Source: Gammaproteobacteria bacterium
GTDB lineage: Bacteria > Pseudomonadota > Gammaproteobacteria > Steroidobacterales > Steroidobacteraceae
Reading direction: 5' to 3'
Assembly (NCBI GenBank): GCA_025350055.1
Contig: JANXYK010000057.1
Span: 35,749 to 99,748 of the forward strand
DNA: 64,000 nt
Of this stretch, positions 15,560 through 24,739 are shown piece after piece. Position numbers and translations under genes: made by a program. The notes below the pieces were generated by a model. The model was given only the letters and a program-made list of their open reading frames with translations. It was not told the DNA's origin and did no database searches. Positions within the stretch are counted from its first letter, which is position 1, and the number at the start of each line of letters is the position of its first letter.

Positions 15560-16876
15560 TCAGTTCTTAAGCCGCGCTGGTGCGTCCAGCTCTTCGATCG
15601 TGGCCTCGGAAGCGGCGCTGCTCGCGCGCAGGCGCGCGGCCACAGCCTCCGCGCCGGCAAGCGCGCGCAGGATGTTCTCGCCCGCGAGCTTGGCAATGTC
15701 GGCATCAGACCAGCCGCGACGCATGAGCTCGATCAGCAGGTCCGGGTACTTGTCCACGCCTTCGAGCCCGGTTGGTGCGACCGGGATGCCGTCGAAGTCC
15801 GAACCCAGCCCGACATGATCGATGCCGGCTACCTTGCGCACGTGTTCGATATGGTCGGCCACTTCGGCGAGCGTAACCTTCGGAGCCGGGTGCGCCTTCA
15901 CCCACTCATCCAGCGCGGCTTTGGCGCGCTTCGGCTGGCCGATGTAGATGCCGGCGAACGGCGGACTGTCATAGCGGGCGCGCTCGGCGGCGTAGTCCGC
16001 GTCCCAGCGGTTGCGGGCGGCGGAGACATAGCCGGGATAGAAATTTACCATCACCACGCCGCCATTCTTCGGCAGCATGGCCAGCACATCGTCGGGCACA
16101 TCGCGCGGATGATCGACGATGGCGCGCGCGGAGGAATGCGAGAACATCACCGGCGCCTGCGTTGTGGCGAGCACCGCGCGCATGGTCTCGTCGGTCACGT
16201 GGCTCAAGTCCACCAGCATGCCGAGGCGGTTCATCTCGTGCACCAGCTCGCGGCCGAAGGCCGTCAAACCGTTGTGCTTCGGCGCATCGGTGGCCGAATC
16301 CGCCCAATCGGTGTTGGCCGAGTGCGTGAGCGTCATGTAACGCGCGCCCGCCAGATACATCTCGCGCAGCACGGGCAGTGAGTTGTTGATCTGGTGACCA
16401 CCCTCGATGCCGATCAGCGAGGCGATGCGTCCGGCAGCGTGGATACGGCGCACGTCGGCCGCGGTGTACGCGAACTCGAAATCCTTCGGGTAGCGCTCGG
16501 CCATCTGCCGCACGATGTCGATCTGCTCAAGTGTGGCCTGCACCGCTGTCGGGCCGTGCATTTCAACGGGCACGAACACGGACCAGAACTGTCCGCCGAC
16601 GCCGCCGCGGCGCAGGCGATTGATGTCGGTCATCAGGGGGATGCCGCCCTCCTCGACCGGCAGCAGCGAAGTATCGCTCGCCAGATTGAGCGTCGAGACT
16701 TTCGAGTGGAAGCGCTCGCGAATCTCCCAAGGCAGATCGTTGTGGCCGTCGATGACCGGAGTCTTCTTCAGGATCTGCGCCAATCGCGCAGCGTAGTCCT
16801 GCGGGCCGGGGGTTGCCGCATACGCCAGCGGTACAACCAGCAACAGCAGCACGGTCGCAATGATTCTCTTATGCAT
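15560..16876 (-). CDS. Membrane-dipeptidase-type (M19) zinc dipeptidase, exported
   Basis: The 438-residue precursor starts MHKRIIATVLLLLVVPLAYA, a signal peptide. The M19 renal-dipeptidase fold follows: PVIDGHNDLPWEIRERF (metal His and Asp), LIGIEGGHQINNSL (bridging Glu), YMTLTHSANTDWADS, LVDLSHVTDETM, APVMFSHSSARAI, and HVGLGSDFDGIPVAPTG. The metal ligands appear intact. M19 enzymes cleave dipeptides, including those with a C-terminal D-residue. A GTG six codons upstream is possible but unnecessary. It follows a serine hydrolase and lies in a minus-strand run with DgcA-type epimerase and transporter genes, consistent with peptide salvage in the periplasm. Confidence 0.94.
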   Translation of the reverse strand: MHKRIIATVLLLLVVPLAYAATPGPQDYAARLAQILKKTPVIDGHNDLPWEIRERFHSKVSTLNLASDTSLLPVEEGGIPLMTDINRLRRGGVGGQFWSVFVPVEMHGPTAVQATLEQIDIVRQMAERYPKDFEFAYTAADVRRIHAAGRIASLIGIEGGHQINNSLPVLREMYLAGARYMTLTHSANTDWADSATDAPKHNGLTAFGRELVHEMNRLGMLVDLSHVTDETMRAVLATTQAPVMFSHSSARAIVDHPRDVPDDVLAMLPKNGGVVMVNFYPGYVSAARNRWDADYAAERARYDSPPFAGIYIGQPKRAKAALDEWVKAHPAPKVTLAEVADHIEHVRKVAGIDHVGLGSDFDGIPVAPTGLEGVDKYPDLLIELMRRGWSDADIAKLAGENILRALAGAEAVAARLRASSAASEATIEELDAPARLKN

Positions 16877-16936
16877 GGTCAGCCCCAAAGCCACGGCGGT
16901 GGCCGGTAGATACAGGTTGCGTTCGCTTAGTCAGTG

Positions 16937-18517
16937 TCACTTCACGGGCGCCTTCGGCACCGGCACGAACAGGAGGTCATGGTAGTCGTAGGAGAAGTCG
17001 GCCACAGGCGAGACCGCCTTCATGGTGACCCGCTCGATCTGCCCATCAGCGCCCAATCCAAAGGTGACATACGCCGGCTCGAGGCTCTTGTCGGTCAGGT
17101 GCGTGACGAAAGTGTCGTACTGCCAGTGCTTGAGCATGCCGGACATGCGCGGCGTGGATTTGAAGTCGATCTTCAGCGCGCCACCATCCTGGCTGACTTC
17201 AATGTTCCCGTACCAGGGATCGCTGTAGGTTCCGACATAGTGATCCAGCGGCAGTGAAGGTCCGACTGCGGCGGGCTGGGCAGCCGGCGCCTTCAGGGCT
17301 TCCAGCGCTTTGGCGACGTTGTGCTGCTTCTCGGCCTGCCAGCGCGCGGTCCAGTCGGTGTGCGGGAACCCCAGATAGTGATCCAGCAATTCATCCATGA
17401 GGCCGAACAGGATTTCGCTGTCCTCACAGTTGATCTCGATCGAGAAACCCACGTGCTTGTCCGGGATGAGCACAATCATGGTCTGGAAGCCAAACACCGC
17501 GCCAGCGTGCGAGATGATTCGGGTGCCGCGATAGTCGGAGACGTCCCAGGCGAGCGCGTAGGCGTCGAATTGTGGTTGCGTGAGTTTGAGCGACTCAGGA
17601 ACCTCGTCGATGGGCTGCAGCACCATCGGTTTCCACATCTGCTCGTGCGCTGCGGCCGAAAACAGCCGACCCGCGTGTCCGGGTAGCTCGCCATGATGCA
17701 ACTGGATCAGCAGCCAGCGCGACAGATCATTGGCGCTGATCGCGAGTCCGCCCGCCGGAGCCGCGGTGCGACCGAGTTCGTCGCGCTCGTCCAGCATCTC
17801 CTGGTGACCGACACCACGGAACCCGCCATCCATACGTGCGTGCGGCTGCGCGCGATCCAATGCGGCAAAGTGCGATTCAGAATCGGCGGTCGCGTGCAGC
17901 ATGCCCGCGGGCTTCAGCACCCGCTTTGCCATAAACTGCTCCCAGGTCTTGCCGGTGACCGACTCGATGAGCTGTCCGACCACCATATAGAGCACGTTGT
18001 CGTAAGCGTAAGCACTGCGGAAACTGGTCGCTGGTTTGATGTAGCGCAAGCGGCGTACCGATTCCGCACGCGTGAGGTTCGTGCGCGGCACGAACATGAG
18101 ATCGCCGGCGCCCAGACCGAGGCCACTGCGGTGCACGAGCAGATCGCGGATGGTCATCTCGCGCGTGACCCAGGGGTCGTACATCTGGAAGCCTGGCAGG
18201 CGATCGATGACTTTGTCGTCCCAGCTGATCGTGCCCTCATCGACCAGGATGCCGAGCGCGGCCACGGTCATGGCCTTGCCCGTTGAGCCGGTGGGAAAGA
18301 TGGTGTCGGCGTCCACCGCGTCGCTCTTGCCGATGGCCTTGACGCCAAAGCCCTTGGCAAAGGTCACGTTGTCGCCCTCGACTATCGCGATCGCCATTCC
18401 GGGAACGCCGACGGCATTGCGCACCGCCTCAACGCGCTGTGCGAAATTCTTCGGCGGCGCAGCGAACGCGAGCGGACAGATGGCGGCGCACAGCGCCACA
18501 AGCAATAGTTTCTTCAT
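16937..18517 (-). CDS. Exported serine hydrolase, beta-lactamase/S12 family
   Basis: The 526-residue precursor has a signal peptide (MKKLLLVALCAAICPLAFAA) and a class-C beta-lactamase / S12 peptidase domain. Catalytic S78-T-G-K81 lies in FPTGSTGKAM, Y172-D-N174 forms the second motif, and a HAGAVFGFQT block is the probable third motif. An extra C-terminal beta domain (from about residue 400; DHYVGTYSDPWYGNIEV) resembles the DUF3471-type tail seen in such hydrolases. Likely substrates are D-amino-acid peptides or esters. Its ATG overlaps the transporter stop by four bases. Substrate is inferred from the neighbours. Confidence 0.9.
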   Translation of the reverse strand: MKKLLLVALCAAICPLAFAAPPKNFAQRVEAVRNAVGVPGMAIAIVEGDNVTFAKGFGVKAIGKSDAVDADTIFPTGSTGKAMTVAALGILVDEGTISWDDKVIDRLPGFQMYDPWVTREMTIRDLLVHRSGLGLGAGDLMFVPRTNLTRAESVRRLRYIKPATSFRSAYAYDNVLYMVVGQLIESVTGKTWEQFMAKRVLKPAGMLHATADSESHFAALDRAQPHARMDGGFRGVGHQEMLDERDELGRTAAPAGGLAISANDLSRWLLIQLHHGELPGHAGRLFSAAAHEQMWKPMVLQPIDEVPESLKLTQPQFDAYALAWDVSDYRGTRIISHAGAVFGFQTMIVLIPDKHVGFSIEINCEDSEILFGLMDELLDHYLGFPHTDWTARWQAEKQHNVAKALEALKAPAAQPAAVGPSLPLDHYVGTYSDPWYGNIEVSQDGGALKIDFKSTPRMSGMLKHWQYDTFVTHLTDKSLEPAYVTFGLGADGQIERVTMKAVSPVADFSYDYHDLLFVPVPKAPVK

Positions 18518-19614
18518 GGCCTTACCTCGGCGGCACTGCCCCGCCACAGCTTGTAGGTTCCGATAGTCAGTACGGGGACGACAAACACCAGCAGGATAAT
18601 CGCTGCGAGCACGCGATAGCCATTGGCGATGAGTGCGACCAGGCCGAAGCGCCTCGCCACGAACATGCAGCCGCCCAGGATCAGCAGCGCGATCGCCAGT
18701 CGTGCGTTGCGCCCAAGCGTATGGCCGGCACGACGCTGCCAGGCATTGCCGATGCGCTCGTTGATCGCGTGCACTGCGCCAGTGCCGCTTTCCAGCAGCG
18801 CGGCGAAGATCATCAACTGGAACAGCAGGCGGAACAGCGGCAGATCCAGGCGCTGCAGCAGGAAGTCCGAGGGCAGTGTGACCGCTCCGATCTGCGGGTA
18901 ATACGCCATCATGCAGCAGAAGAACAGCAGCGCCGGAAGCATCGCCAGCGGCCCGGCGATGGCGCCGGCGATCAGCGCGTCGCGCTTGCTGGTCAGGTGG
19001 CGCAACACCGGCAGGATCACCACTGCACCGACAATGTTGTAGCTGGCATAGGTGATGCCACCGCTGACCCAACCAGTTGTCGGCACCGCACGGGAAAACC
19101 CGGCAGCGATCTGCCCGCCAAAATGCGTGAGCGCCAACACCAGGAACAGTGCGTACACGCCGTAGAGCAGGAAAGAAACGTAGGTGAACAGCCGCTCGAC
19201 CGAGGTATTGCCATAGGCGACGACCAACGCGATCGATGCCATCAACGCCAGTGTGCCTGCGATCGCGGGCAGACCCAAGCTCGCGGCGATCGCACCGGCC
19301 GCCGCGCCGAACACCGCCAGGATCAGGATTACGAACAGGATGTAGGCCGCCTCGAAGGCGATCCAGCCCGGGCCGAGCAGCGCGCGCACAAAGCTCTGGT
19401 AGTCGCGCGAACCCGTGGCGCGCGCGAACAGGAAGGTCGCGATGCACACCGCGCTCCAGATGCAGGTGGCGAGCAGCATCGCCATGACTCCGCCCCAGGG
19501 CCCGCTCGGCAGGAAGAACTCCGCCAGTTCGCGACCCGTCGCATAGCCACCGCCGATCACGACTGCCTTGAAGGCAAAGCCCGGCAGCAGGTAACGCTGG
19601 AATCGCGACGCCAT
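18514..19614 (-). CDS. YkvI-type membrane transporter
   Basis: The 366-residue polytopic membrane protein has about ten hydrophobic segments. The opening MASRFQRYLLPGFAFKAVVI and following GGGYATGRELAEFFLPSGPW are typical of the YkvI/COG3949 group, distant relatives of amino-acid and polyamine transporters. The conserved G-G-G-Y-A-T-G-R-E stretch is the likely substrate loop. It lies 10 bp downstream of the epimerase gene and overlaps the serine hydrolase gene, so uptake of an amino acid or dipeptide released by the adjacent exported hydrolases is a reasonable inference. No transport substrate is known from the sequence. Confidence 0.82.
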   Translation of the reverse strand: MASRFQRYLLPGFAFKAVVIGGGYATGRELAEFFLPSGPWGGVMAMLLATCIWSAVCIATFLFARATGSRDYQSFVRALLGPGWIAFEAAYILFVILILAVFGAAAGAIAASLGLPAIAGTLALMASIALVVAYGNTSVERLFTYVSFLLYGVYALFLVLALTHFGGQIAAGFSRAVPTTGWVSGGITYASYNIVGAVVILPVLRHLTSKRDALIAGAIAGPLAMLPALLFFCCMMAYYPQIGAVTLPSDFLLQRLDLPLFRLLFQLMIFAALLESGTGAVHAINERIGNAWQRRAGHTLGRNARLAIALLILGGCMFVARRFGLVALIANGYRVLAAIILLVFVVPVLTIGTYKLWRGSAAEVRP

Positions 19615-19624
19615 CAAAGAACCA

Positions 19625-20650
19625 TCAGGCGCCGCGCGCTCGTGCGCGCAGACTGCTCTGCGCACCCCACACGGATTCCTCGCACCAGATGTTGCCCTCG
19701 GAATAGCTGATGGTCGGCGGCGGGTCGACCTTGAGGAAGGTAGGGCCGTCGAGATCCACCACATTGCACAGCTGGCCCAGCACGAACGAGGGCGCCATCG
19801 CCAGACTCGAGCCCATCATGTTGCCCACCATCACGCCCAGCCCGAGCTGACGCGCCGCGCGCGCCATGGCCAACCCCTCGGTCAGACCGCCGCATTTGTC
19901 GAGCTTGATGTTGACCATGTCAAAGCGGCCCACGAGGCCGGGAACGTCGGCGAGCGTGAGCGCGCTCTCGTCGGCGGCCAACGGAATCGCGGACACGAAA
20001 CCCTGCAGGTCTGCTTCGCGACCACGCTTCAGCGGCTGCTCGAGCAAGGCGACGTCGGCTTCGACGAGCCCTGCGATCAGCGACTGCAGCCCTTCGATGC
20101 TGTAGCCCTGGTTTGCATCCACGCCGATCCAGGCCTCAGGACGCGCCGCGCGCACGGCGCGTACGCGCTGCATGTCCAGCGCAGCCTCGCCGGTGAGTTT
20201 CAGTTTCAGCGCGCGCGCAACCGTGTAACGCTTCGCGCTCTCGGCCATGTGCGCCGGACTCTCCGCGCCCAGCGTGAAGGTCGTGAGCAGTGGCTTGGGT
20301 GGATCGAGACCGGCCAGTTCCCACACCGCGTTGCCGGAGCGCTTCGACTCGAGCTCCCAGAGCGCGCAATCGAGCGCGTTGCGCGCGCCACCGGCGGGCA
20401 GCAGCGCTTGCAGCTGCTGGCGGTCAACGCCCGCCTCGATTGCCGCACGCTGGGCCTCGAGCACGGCAGCGACGTGGTCGGCCGTGTCATCGAGATAATA
20501 GACACCAGCGGCCTCGCCGCGGCCCCGATGCGTGCCGTCGTCCACCGTCACGACCACCGCATCCTGCGTATCGAAGGTGTAGCCGCTGATGCAAAACGGC
20601 GCCTTGAACGGCAGGTTCAGCCTTTCAACGCTGAGCTTCAGCCCCGCCAT
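19625..20650 (-). CDS. dgcA: Dipeptide epimerase / N-acetyl-D-Glu racemase type (DgcA-like), enolase superfamily
   Basis: The 341-residue enzyme is of the muconate-lactonizing branch of the enolase superfamily. It has catalytic K149-x-K151 (ALKLKLTG), metal ligands D178 (GVDANQGYS), E204 (LLEQPLK) and D227 (PLAADESAL), and second-side K249 (VNIKLDKCGG). L-Ala-D/L-Glu epimerases and DgcA share this layout. DgcA is reported to racemise N-acetyl-D-glutamate made by its partner DgcN. Here DgcN survives only as a C-terminal fragment fused to a regulator about 2 kb upstream, which favours the DgcA reading while raising doubt about pathway function. The ATG overlaps the upstream stop (TGATG). Confidence 0.85.
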   Translation of the reverse strand: MAGLKLSVERLNLPFKAPFCISGYTFDTQDAVVVTVDDGTHRGRGEAAGVYYLDDTADHVAAVLEAQRAAIEAGVDRQQLQALLPAGGARNALDCALWELESKRSGNAVWELAGLDPPKPLLTTFTLGAESPAHMAESAKRYTVARALKLKLTGEAALDMQRVRAVRAARPEAWIGVDANQGYSIEGLQSLIAGLVEADVALLEQPLKRGREADLQGFVSAIPLAADESALTLADVPGLVGRFDMVNIKLDKCGGLTEGLAMARAARQLGLGVMVGNMMGSSLAMAPSFVLGQLCNVVDLDGPTFLKVDPPPTISYSEGNIWCEESVWGAQSSLRARARGA

Positions 20651-22617
20651 CAGTAGTGGGTTCCGAAGCTCAGCAGCTTGCACACCAGTGCCAGCCACAA
20701 CACCACGGCGGCCGAGAAGGCCAGCACGAGGCTCCAGAGCCTCGCTGGCCAGCGCCGCGGGCTGCTCCAGACGGCATTCAGGTTCCACAGCATCAGCACG
20801 AGCCCGCCGACGAAGGCCACGAGGCCGAACAGCTGCGTGAATACGATCAGCGGATCGAGGCGCGAACTCAGGTTGTTGGTGTCCTTGAAGATCAGCGTGA
20901 AGAGCAGCAACCACAAGCCGAGACCGAGCAGTATCAGCAGTGAGGCGATGCGGCTCCAGCGGTAGGCCTTGAGCGAGGCGGGCGCGAGCGCGAGTGGAGC
21001 CTTGTAACGCCGCCGCACGATCGCGGCCACCGGCCAGATCAGCGTGGTCAGCAGCAAGGCCACCGCAGCGACTTCGAACAGCGGCATCAGCAGTGCACTG
21101 TCGGCATACCAGGGCACGCGCTCGAACACCATAAAGGGCGAGAGCATGTCGAAGCTGAAGCGCACTGGCTTGCCGTCGACCACCTTCGCGGCAGCGCGGT
21201 CATGCCCGTCTTCGTCGAGCCACACGAATGGGGCAGTCTCGACCCAGTGTCGTGGCTTGCCGTTCAGGCCCGGGAAGGGCAACACCAGCTCACCTTTCTT
21301 GCCGACGCCGACCTTGGTCTGCGAGATGAAGCCCACGCCCGCGAGAAAGTTCGAGCGCGAAGTGCGTGAGACTGCCCAGGTGCCACTCATCAACGCGGAA
21401 TGGGCGGCAGCGGTCTTCTCGTCGACGCCTGCCTTGGATGCGATCGCGGGAAAATAGCGATCCGCAAAGTCCTGGAACATCGCACCACGCAGGCCGCCCA
21501 CAGCGCCACCCTTGCCTGGGCTGCTGAAGGAAACATAGAAGCCAACTTTCTCTTTCATGAACAGGTGGAGCGAGGTGTGGAAGTAGTCGGTATCGCCCAG
21601 GTGACCGATGACTTCGCGCTGGTTGATGTTGGTCTCGAAGAAGCCCAGCTCCATGCGGTTTAGCGGCGGCAGCATCGTCAGCGGGCTGTTGTGCATCTGC
21701 TCGGCGGTCTCGGCTTTGAGGATGCGGTTGCCGTGGTACTCGCCGTTCTGCAGATGCGCGATCATGAAATGCCCCATGTCCTCGCCACTCGAGGCGAGTG
21801 AGCCAGCTGGTGAGGGCCCGATGATCTCGTAGGGGCGCGCATCCTCGGAAGCCTGCGGATAGCCTTTGGACATCAGAGGCTTAAGCGCCGCCGGCAGCGG
21901 CTGGCGGAAGGAGGATTCCTTCATATCGAGTGGTGCGAAAATGTGTTTGTCGAGGTAGTCGTCGAAACCCTCGCCCGAGACGCGCTGCACGATGTACGCG
22001 GCCAGCGATGCGCCGTAGTTGGAATAGGCCGGCGTCGTGCCGGGCGCGAAAATACGCTCGGGCACCCAGACCTTCAGCAACGCATCGTAGGGTGGCAGGG
22101 TCGCGGGCTCTTCAGCGATGATGCCTTTTGCCTGCTCTTCGAAGCCGGCCGTGTGCTGCATCAGGTTGCGCATCGTGATCAGCTTGCCATCGAGCCCGGG
22201 TACCTTGAAATCCAGGTACTTGTTGATGTCGGCGTCGAGGTCGATCTTGCCCTGCTCGACCATCTGCATCACCGCGGTCCAGGTCACGAGCTTCGAGACC
22301 GAGCCCGGCCGGAACAAGGTATGCGCGGGATCCACGGGCAGGCGCTTCTCCACATCACTGTAGCCGAAGCCGCGCTCGGTAAGCACAGCGCCATCCTTGA
22401 CCACGACAACGACTGCGCCGGAGATGTCGCCGGTCTTGAGCGCATAGGGCATGTAGCCATCGAGCCAGGCATCCACGTCTGCGGCGGTGAGCGGCGTGCC
22501 CGCAGGAGCGGCTGCGGCGGAGACTGGCACCGGGCGCTGCGCAGCTTCGGCCGATGCGCTAGCCAGTGCTACAACAATAGCGGACGTCGCGAAGGCAAAC
22601 AGTTTTTGTATTTTCAT
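20650..22617 (-). CDS. Serine hydrolase (S12) with C-terminal membrane domain
   Basis: The 655-residue protein has a signal peptide, then an S12 domain with S106-V-S-K109 (RPGSVSKL), Y198-S-N200 (PAYSNYG) and HLGDTDYFHT, probably the third motif. After about residue 510 the chain becomes hydrophobic, with three to four membrane segments (LFEVAAVALLLTTLIWPVAA, ASLLILLGLGLWLLLFTLIF, FGLVAFVGGLVLMLW and a last one near the C-terminus). The catalytic domain is therefore tethered at the periplasmic face of the inner membrane. Such hydrolases process D-Ala-D-Ala-like or other D-amino peptides or esters. It abuts the dgcA-like gene. Confidence 0.88.
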   Translation of the reverse strand: MKIQKLFAFATSAIVVALASASAEAAQRPVPVSAAAAPAGTPLTAADVDAWLDGYMPYALKTGDISGAVVVVVKDGAVLTERGFGYSDVEKRLPVDPAHTLFRPGSVSKLVTWTAVMQMVEQGKIDLDADINKYLDFKVPGLDGKLITMRNLMQHTAGFEEQAKGIIAEEPATLPPYDALLKVWVPERIFAPGTTPAYSNYGASLAAYIVQRVSGEGFDDYLDKHIFAPLDMKESSFRQPLPAALKPLMSKGYPQASEDARPYEIIGPSPAGSLASSGEDMGHFMIAHLQNGEYHGNRILKAETAEQMHNSPLTMLPPLNRMELGFFETNINQREVIGHLGDTDYFHTSLHLFMKEKVGFYVSFSSPGKGGAVGGLRGAMFQDFADRYFPAIASKAGVDEKTAAAHSALMSGTWAVSRTSRSNFLAGVGFISQTKVGVGKKGELVLPFPGLNGKPRHWVETAPFVWLDEDGHDRAAAKVVDGKPVRFSFDMLSPFMVFERVPWYADSALLMPLFEVAAVALLLTTLIWPVAAIVRRRYKAPLALAPASLKAYRWSRIASLLILLGLGLWLLLFTLIFKDTNNLSSRLDPLIVFTQLFGLVAFVGGLVLMLWNLNAVWSSPRRWPARLWSLVLAFSAAVVLWLALVCKLLSFGTHY

Positions 22618-22643
22618 GTCAGTGGTTCTCTGTGCCAGTGGTT

Positions 22644-23312
22644 TTAAGCCAGACAGGAATCGATGAGTCGTTCGAAATAGGCATCCGGGCGCATCGGATC
22701 TGCCACCGGAAGTCCGAGCCTTGCACTCTCCTGCGCCATCAGCTCGCGGGCCGCGGCGGGCTCGAGGTGCGCAGTGTTGAGCCTCACGCCGCCGCAGCGG
22801 ATCGCGGGATTGGTGCGCTTGCCGAGTCGCAGGTTCAAATCGATGGTTTCGGGAATGCTGGGCAGCTCGTAGTCATCATGGCCGAGCACGAACTCCTCGC
22901 CCTGATGGCGCACCGGCTCGCCGAATTCCTTGATGTCATGGGCCCGGATGCGGGTGAGGATCGGCAGCATGCGCTTCTCGCGCAAATCCGCGCACAGATA
23001 TTCGTAGTCGTAGTTGGGCGTGGAAACCTGCACAGAGTTGCCATCGCGCGTCAGGCTGCGCCGGGCGGTGACCACCTTGGGCTCGTCCACTTTCGGCGGA
23101 TCAGCCTGCGCCAGGAACTCGGCCATGGTGAGACCCACGCGTGCGGTGAGCTGCTGCAGCTTGTCGTAGGTGAGCGAGAGCTTGTCCTGCTCGACCTTGG
23201 CGAGCGTTGAGGGCGGAATGCCGACCGGCTCGCTCATCTGGCGGAGCGTCCAGCTCTTCTGGCGACGCAAGGCGCGCACGAGGCTACCCAGCGTATTGGT
23301 CTTGCGCGTCAT
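22644..23312 (-). pseudogene. Chimera: XRE-cupin regulator fused to the C-terminus of DgcN (DUF1611)
   Basis: This 222-residue frame is two proteins joined. Residues 1-142 form an XRE helix-turn-helix (LGSLVRALRRQKSWTLRQMS, PPSTLAKVEQDKLSLTYDKL) and the start of a cupin (YLCADLREKRMLPILTRIRA, RHQGEEFV). At about base 22887, where normal members continue EEFVYVLxG, the text switches to LGHDDYELPSIPETIDLNLR, TNPAIRCGGVRLNT and GLPVADPMRP, the last 80 residues of DUF1611/DgcN proteins. The sensing cupin is cut in half and about 250 residues of DgcN are missing. The frame is open, so a fusion protein may be made. I treat it as a deletion product. The start at 23312 gives the usual XRE length. Confidence 0.75.
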
Positions 23313-23432
23313 ACCGATTCGACTCCCTTCCATCGTGGTTAGGCAGCGCCATCTTGCGCCGCAGCGGTTCCAGGCCACTCTATAGTCGCCCACGCTCCTG
23401 TCTACCACAAGAGAACGGATTCTCCATAGGGG

Positions 23433-24668
23433 TCATGCCGCTGTAGTCCATTTGATGGGTTCGATGCGCGGGATCAGTAAGCCAAAGGCCAGGCATCCGA
23501 GCAGTGTGACCAAGGCAGCGATAACAAAGGCCCAGTAGAACCCGTGGGTATGGTCGATCACCAGGCCCGTGACAAATGGCGCGACCACACCGGCAATATT
23601 GCCGACAAAATTCTGCACACCCATCCATTGGCCAGCGGCGCGCGGGCCGCCAAGCGTCTGCGAGATGGCAAAGATGTTCGGCGTTTGGGTGCCAAACAAT
23701 ACTGCCGTCGCGGCCAGCACCAGCACACCGGAAGTAGCCACGGCGCTCGCGCAGATCAGCATCAGGATGGCGATGCCGACCAGACCGCCGACGAGCATGG
23801 TTTTGCGCACCCGATTGGCAGAGGCACCGGCCATGATCCAGCGATCGGAAGCCCAGCCCATCGTGAATGAGCTCAGGGCGTAGAGCGCATAGACGCCGGC
23901 ACCGATGCGACTCATCTCCTGCATGCTGTAGCCGTAGCTCTTGACCAGGATCAGCGGCATCCACGAGAGCACCAGGTAGAACGAGTAGGTAGAAAAGAAC
24001 TGCCCCAGGCTCGCGCCCCAGATCGCGCGCTCCTTGAACAGGCGCAGATAGGACAAGGGCGGCCCGTGGTCCACGCCCGCGACCGTGGTACCACCGCGCG
24101 TCGCCAGGAACCACGGCAGCAGCCACAACAACGAGATGAGTCCGAAACCCACGAACGCTGCGCGCCAGCCGAACTGCGCCATGACCGAGCCGCCCACCAG
24201 CGTGCCGAAGGTGGGGCCCAGGGCCTGGCAGCCCGCGATCACGCCGTTGGCGCGACCGCGCTGGTGTTCGGGCGAACGCTGCGCCAGCAAGCGTGAATTG
24301 CAGGGATAAGTGACACTCTCGCCAACACCGAGCAGCAGGCGCAGCGCCACCAGCGCCGTGAAACTGCTGGCCAGACCGACCAGCGAAGTCGCGGTGGCCC
24401 AGATGACCAACCCTCCCGCGAGCACGTAGCGGACATCAAAGCGCTGCGCCAGCCAGCCGGCCACCAGTTGCAGCGGCGCATACGACAGGAAAAATGCGGA
24501 GCCCAGCGCGCCAAACTGCGCGTTGCTCAGGCCCAGTTCGTCCTTGAGCTGCGGGCCGGCCGTGGCGAGGTTGCCGCGATCGACATAGTTGATGAACACA
24601 GCGATGGCCAGCAGCAGCACGATATGCGCAGGCAAAGTGTGCGATTGCGCAGCGGGTCTGGCATCCAT
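23433..24668 (-). CDS. MFS transporter (anion:cation symporter-like)
   Basis: The 411-residue major-facilitator protein has twelve likely helices. The first, LPAHIVLLLAIAVFINYVDRG, is typical of the ACS family of organic-anion symporters, as are YAPLQLVAGWLAQRFDVRY and LLLGVGESVTYPCNSRLLAQ. The substrate is probably an organic acid or small peptide-derived anion. It starts at 24668 (MDARPAAQSH), divergent from the 5-oxoprolinase gene 70 bp away, and is followed downstream by the XRE-DgcN chimera. The context suggests import of pyroglutamate, D-glutamate or a related compound, but this is inference. Confidence 0.88.
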   Translation of the reverse strand: MDARPAAQSHTLPAHIVLLLAIAVFINYVDRGNLATAGPQLKDELGLSNAQFGALGSAFFLSYAPLQLVAGWLAQRFDVRYVLAGGLVIWATATSLVGLASSFTALVALRLLLGVGESVTYPCNSRLLAQRSPEHQRGRANGVIAGCQALGPTFGTLVGGSVMAQFGWRAAFVGFGLISLLWLLPWFLATRGGTTVAGVDHGPPLSYLRLFKERAIWGASLGQFFSTYSFYLVLSWMPLILVKSYGYSMQEMSRIGAGVYALYALSSFTMGWASDRWIMAGASANRVRKTMLVGGLVGIAILMLICASAVATSGVLVLAATAVLFGTQTPNIFAISQTLGGPRAAGQWMGVQNFVGNIAGVVAPFVTGLVIDHTHGFYWAFVIAALVTLLGCLAFGLLIPRIEPIKWTTAA

Positions 24669-24711
24669 AGGCTCAGTTCTTCCCTGAGGGCCTGCGATGT
24701 AGCATGTGCGC

Positions 24712-24739
24712 AGTGTAAGCCTTCGACAGCAGCGAGCAA
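24712..24739 (-). promoter_or_regulatory. Candidate sigma-70 promoter for the MFS gene
   Basis: On the minus strand, TTGCTC (24739-24734) and TACACT (24717-24712) are separated by 16 bp, 43 bp before the MFS start codon. The -35 box overlaps the first base of the divergent 5-oxoprolinase gene. Matches are good but not perfect. Confidence 0.4.

Noticed and set aside
18439..19710. 423-codon rightward frame opposite the YkvI-type transporter
   Set aside because: Gln/His/Arg-rich antisense text without motifs; the minus strand encodes a clean membrane protein.
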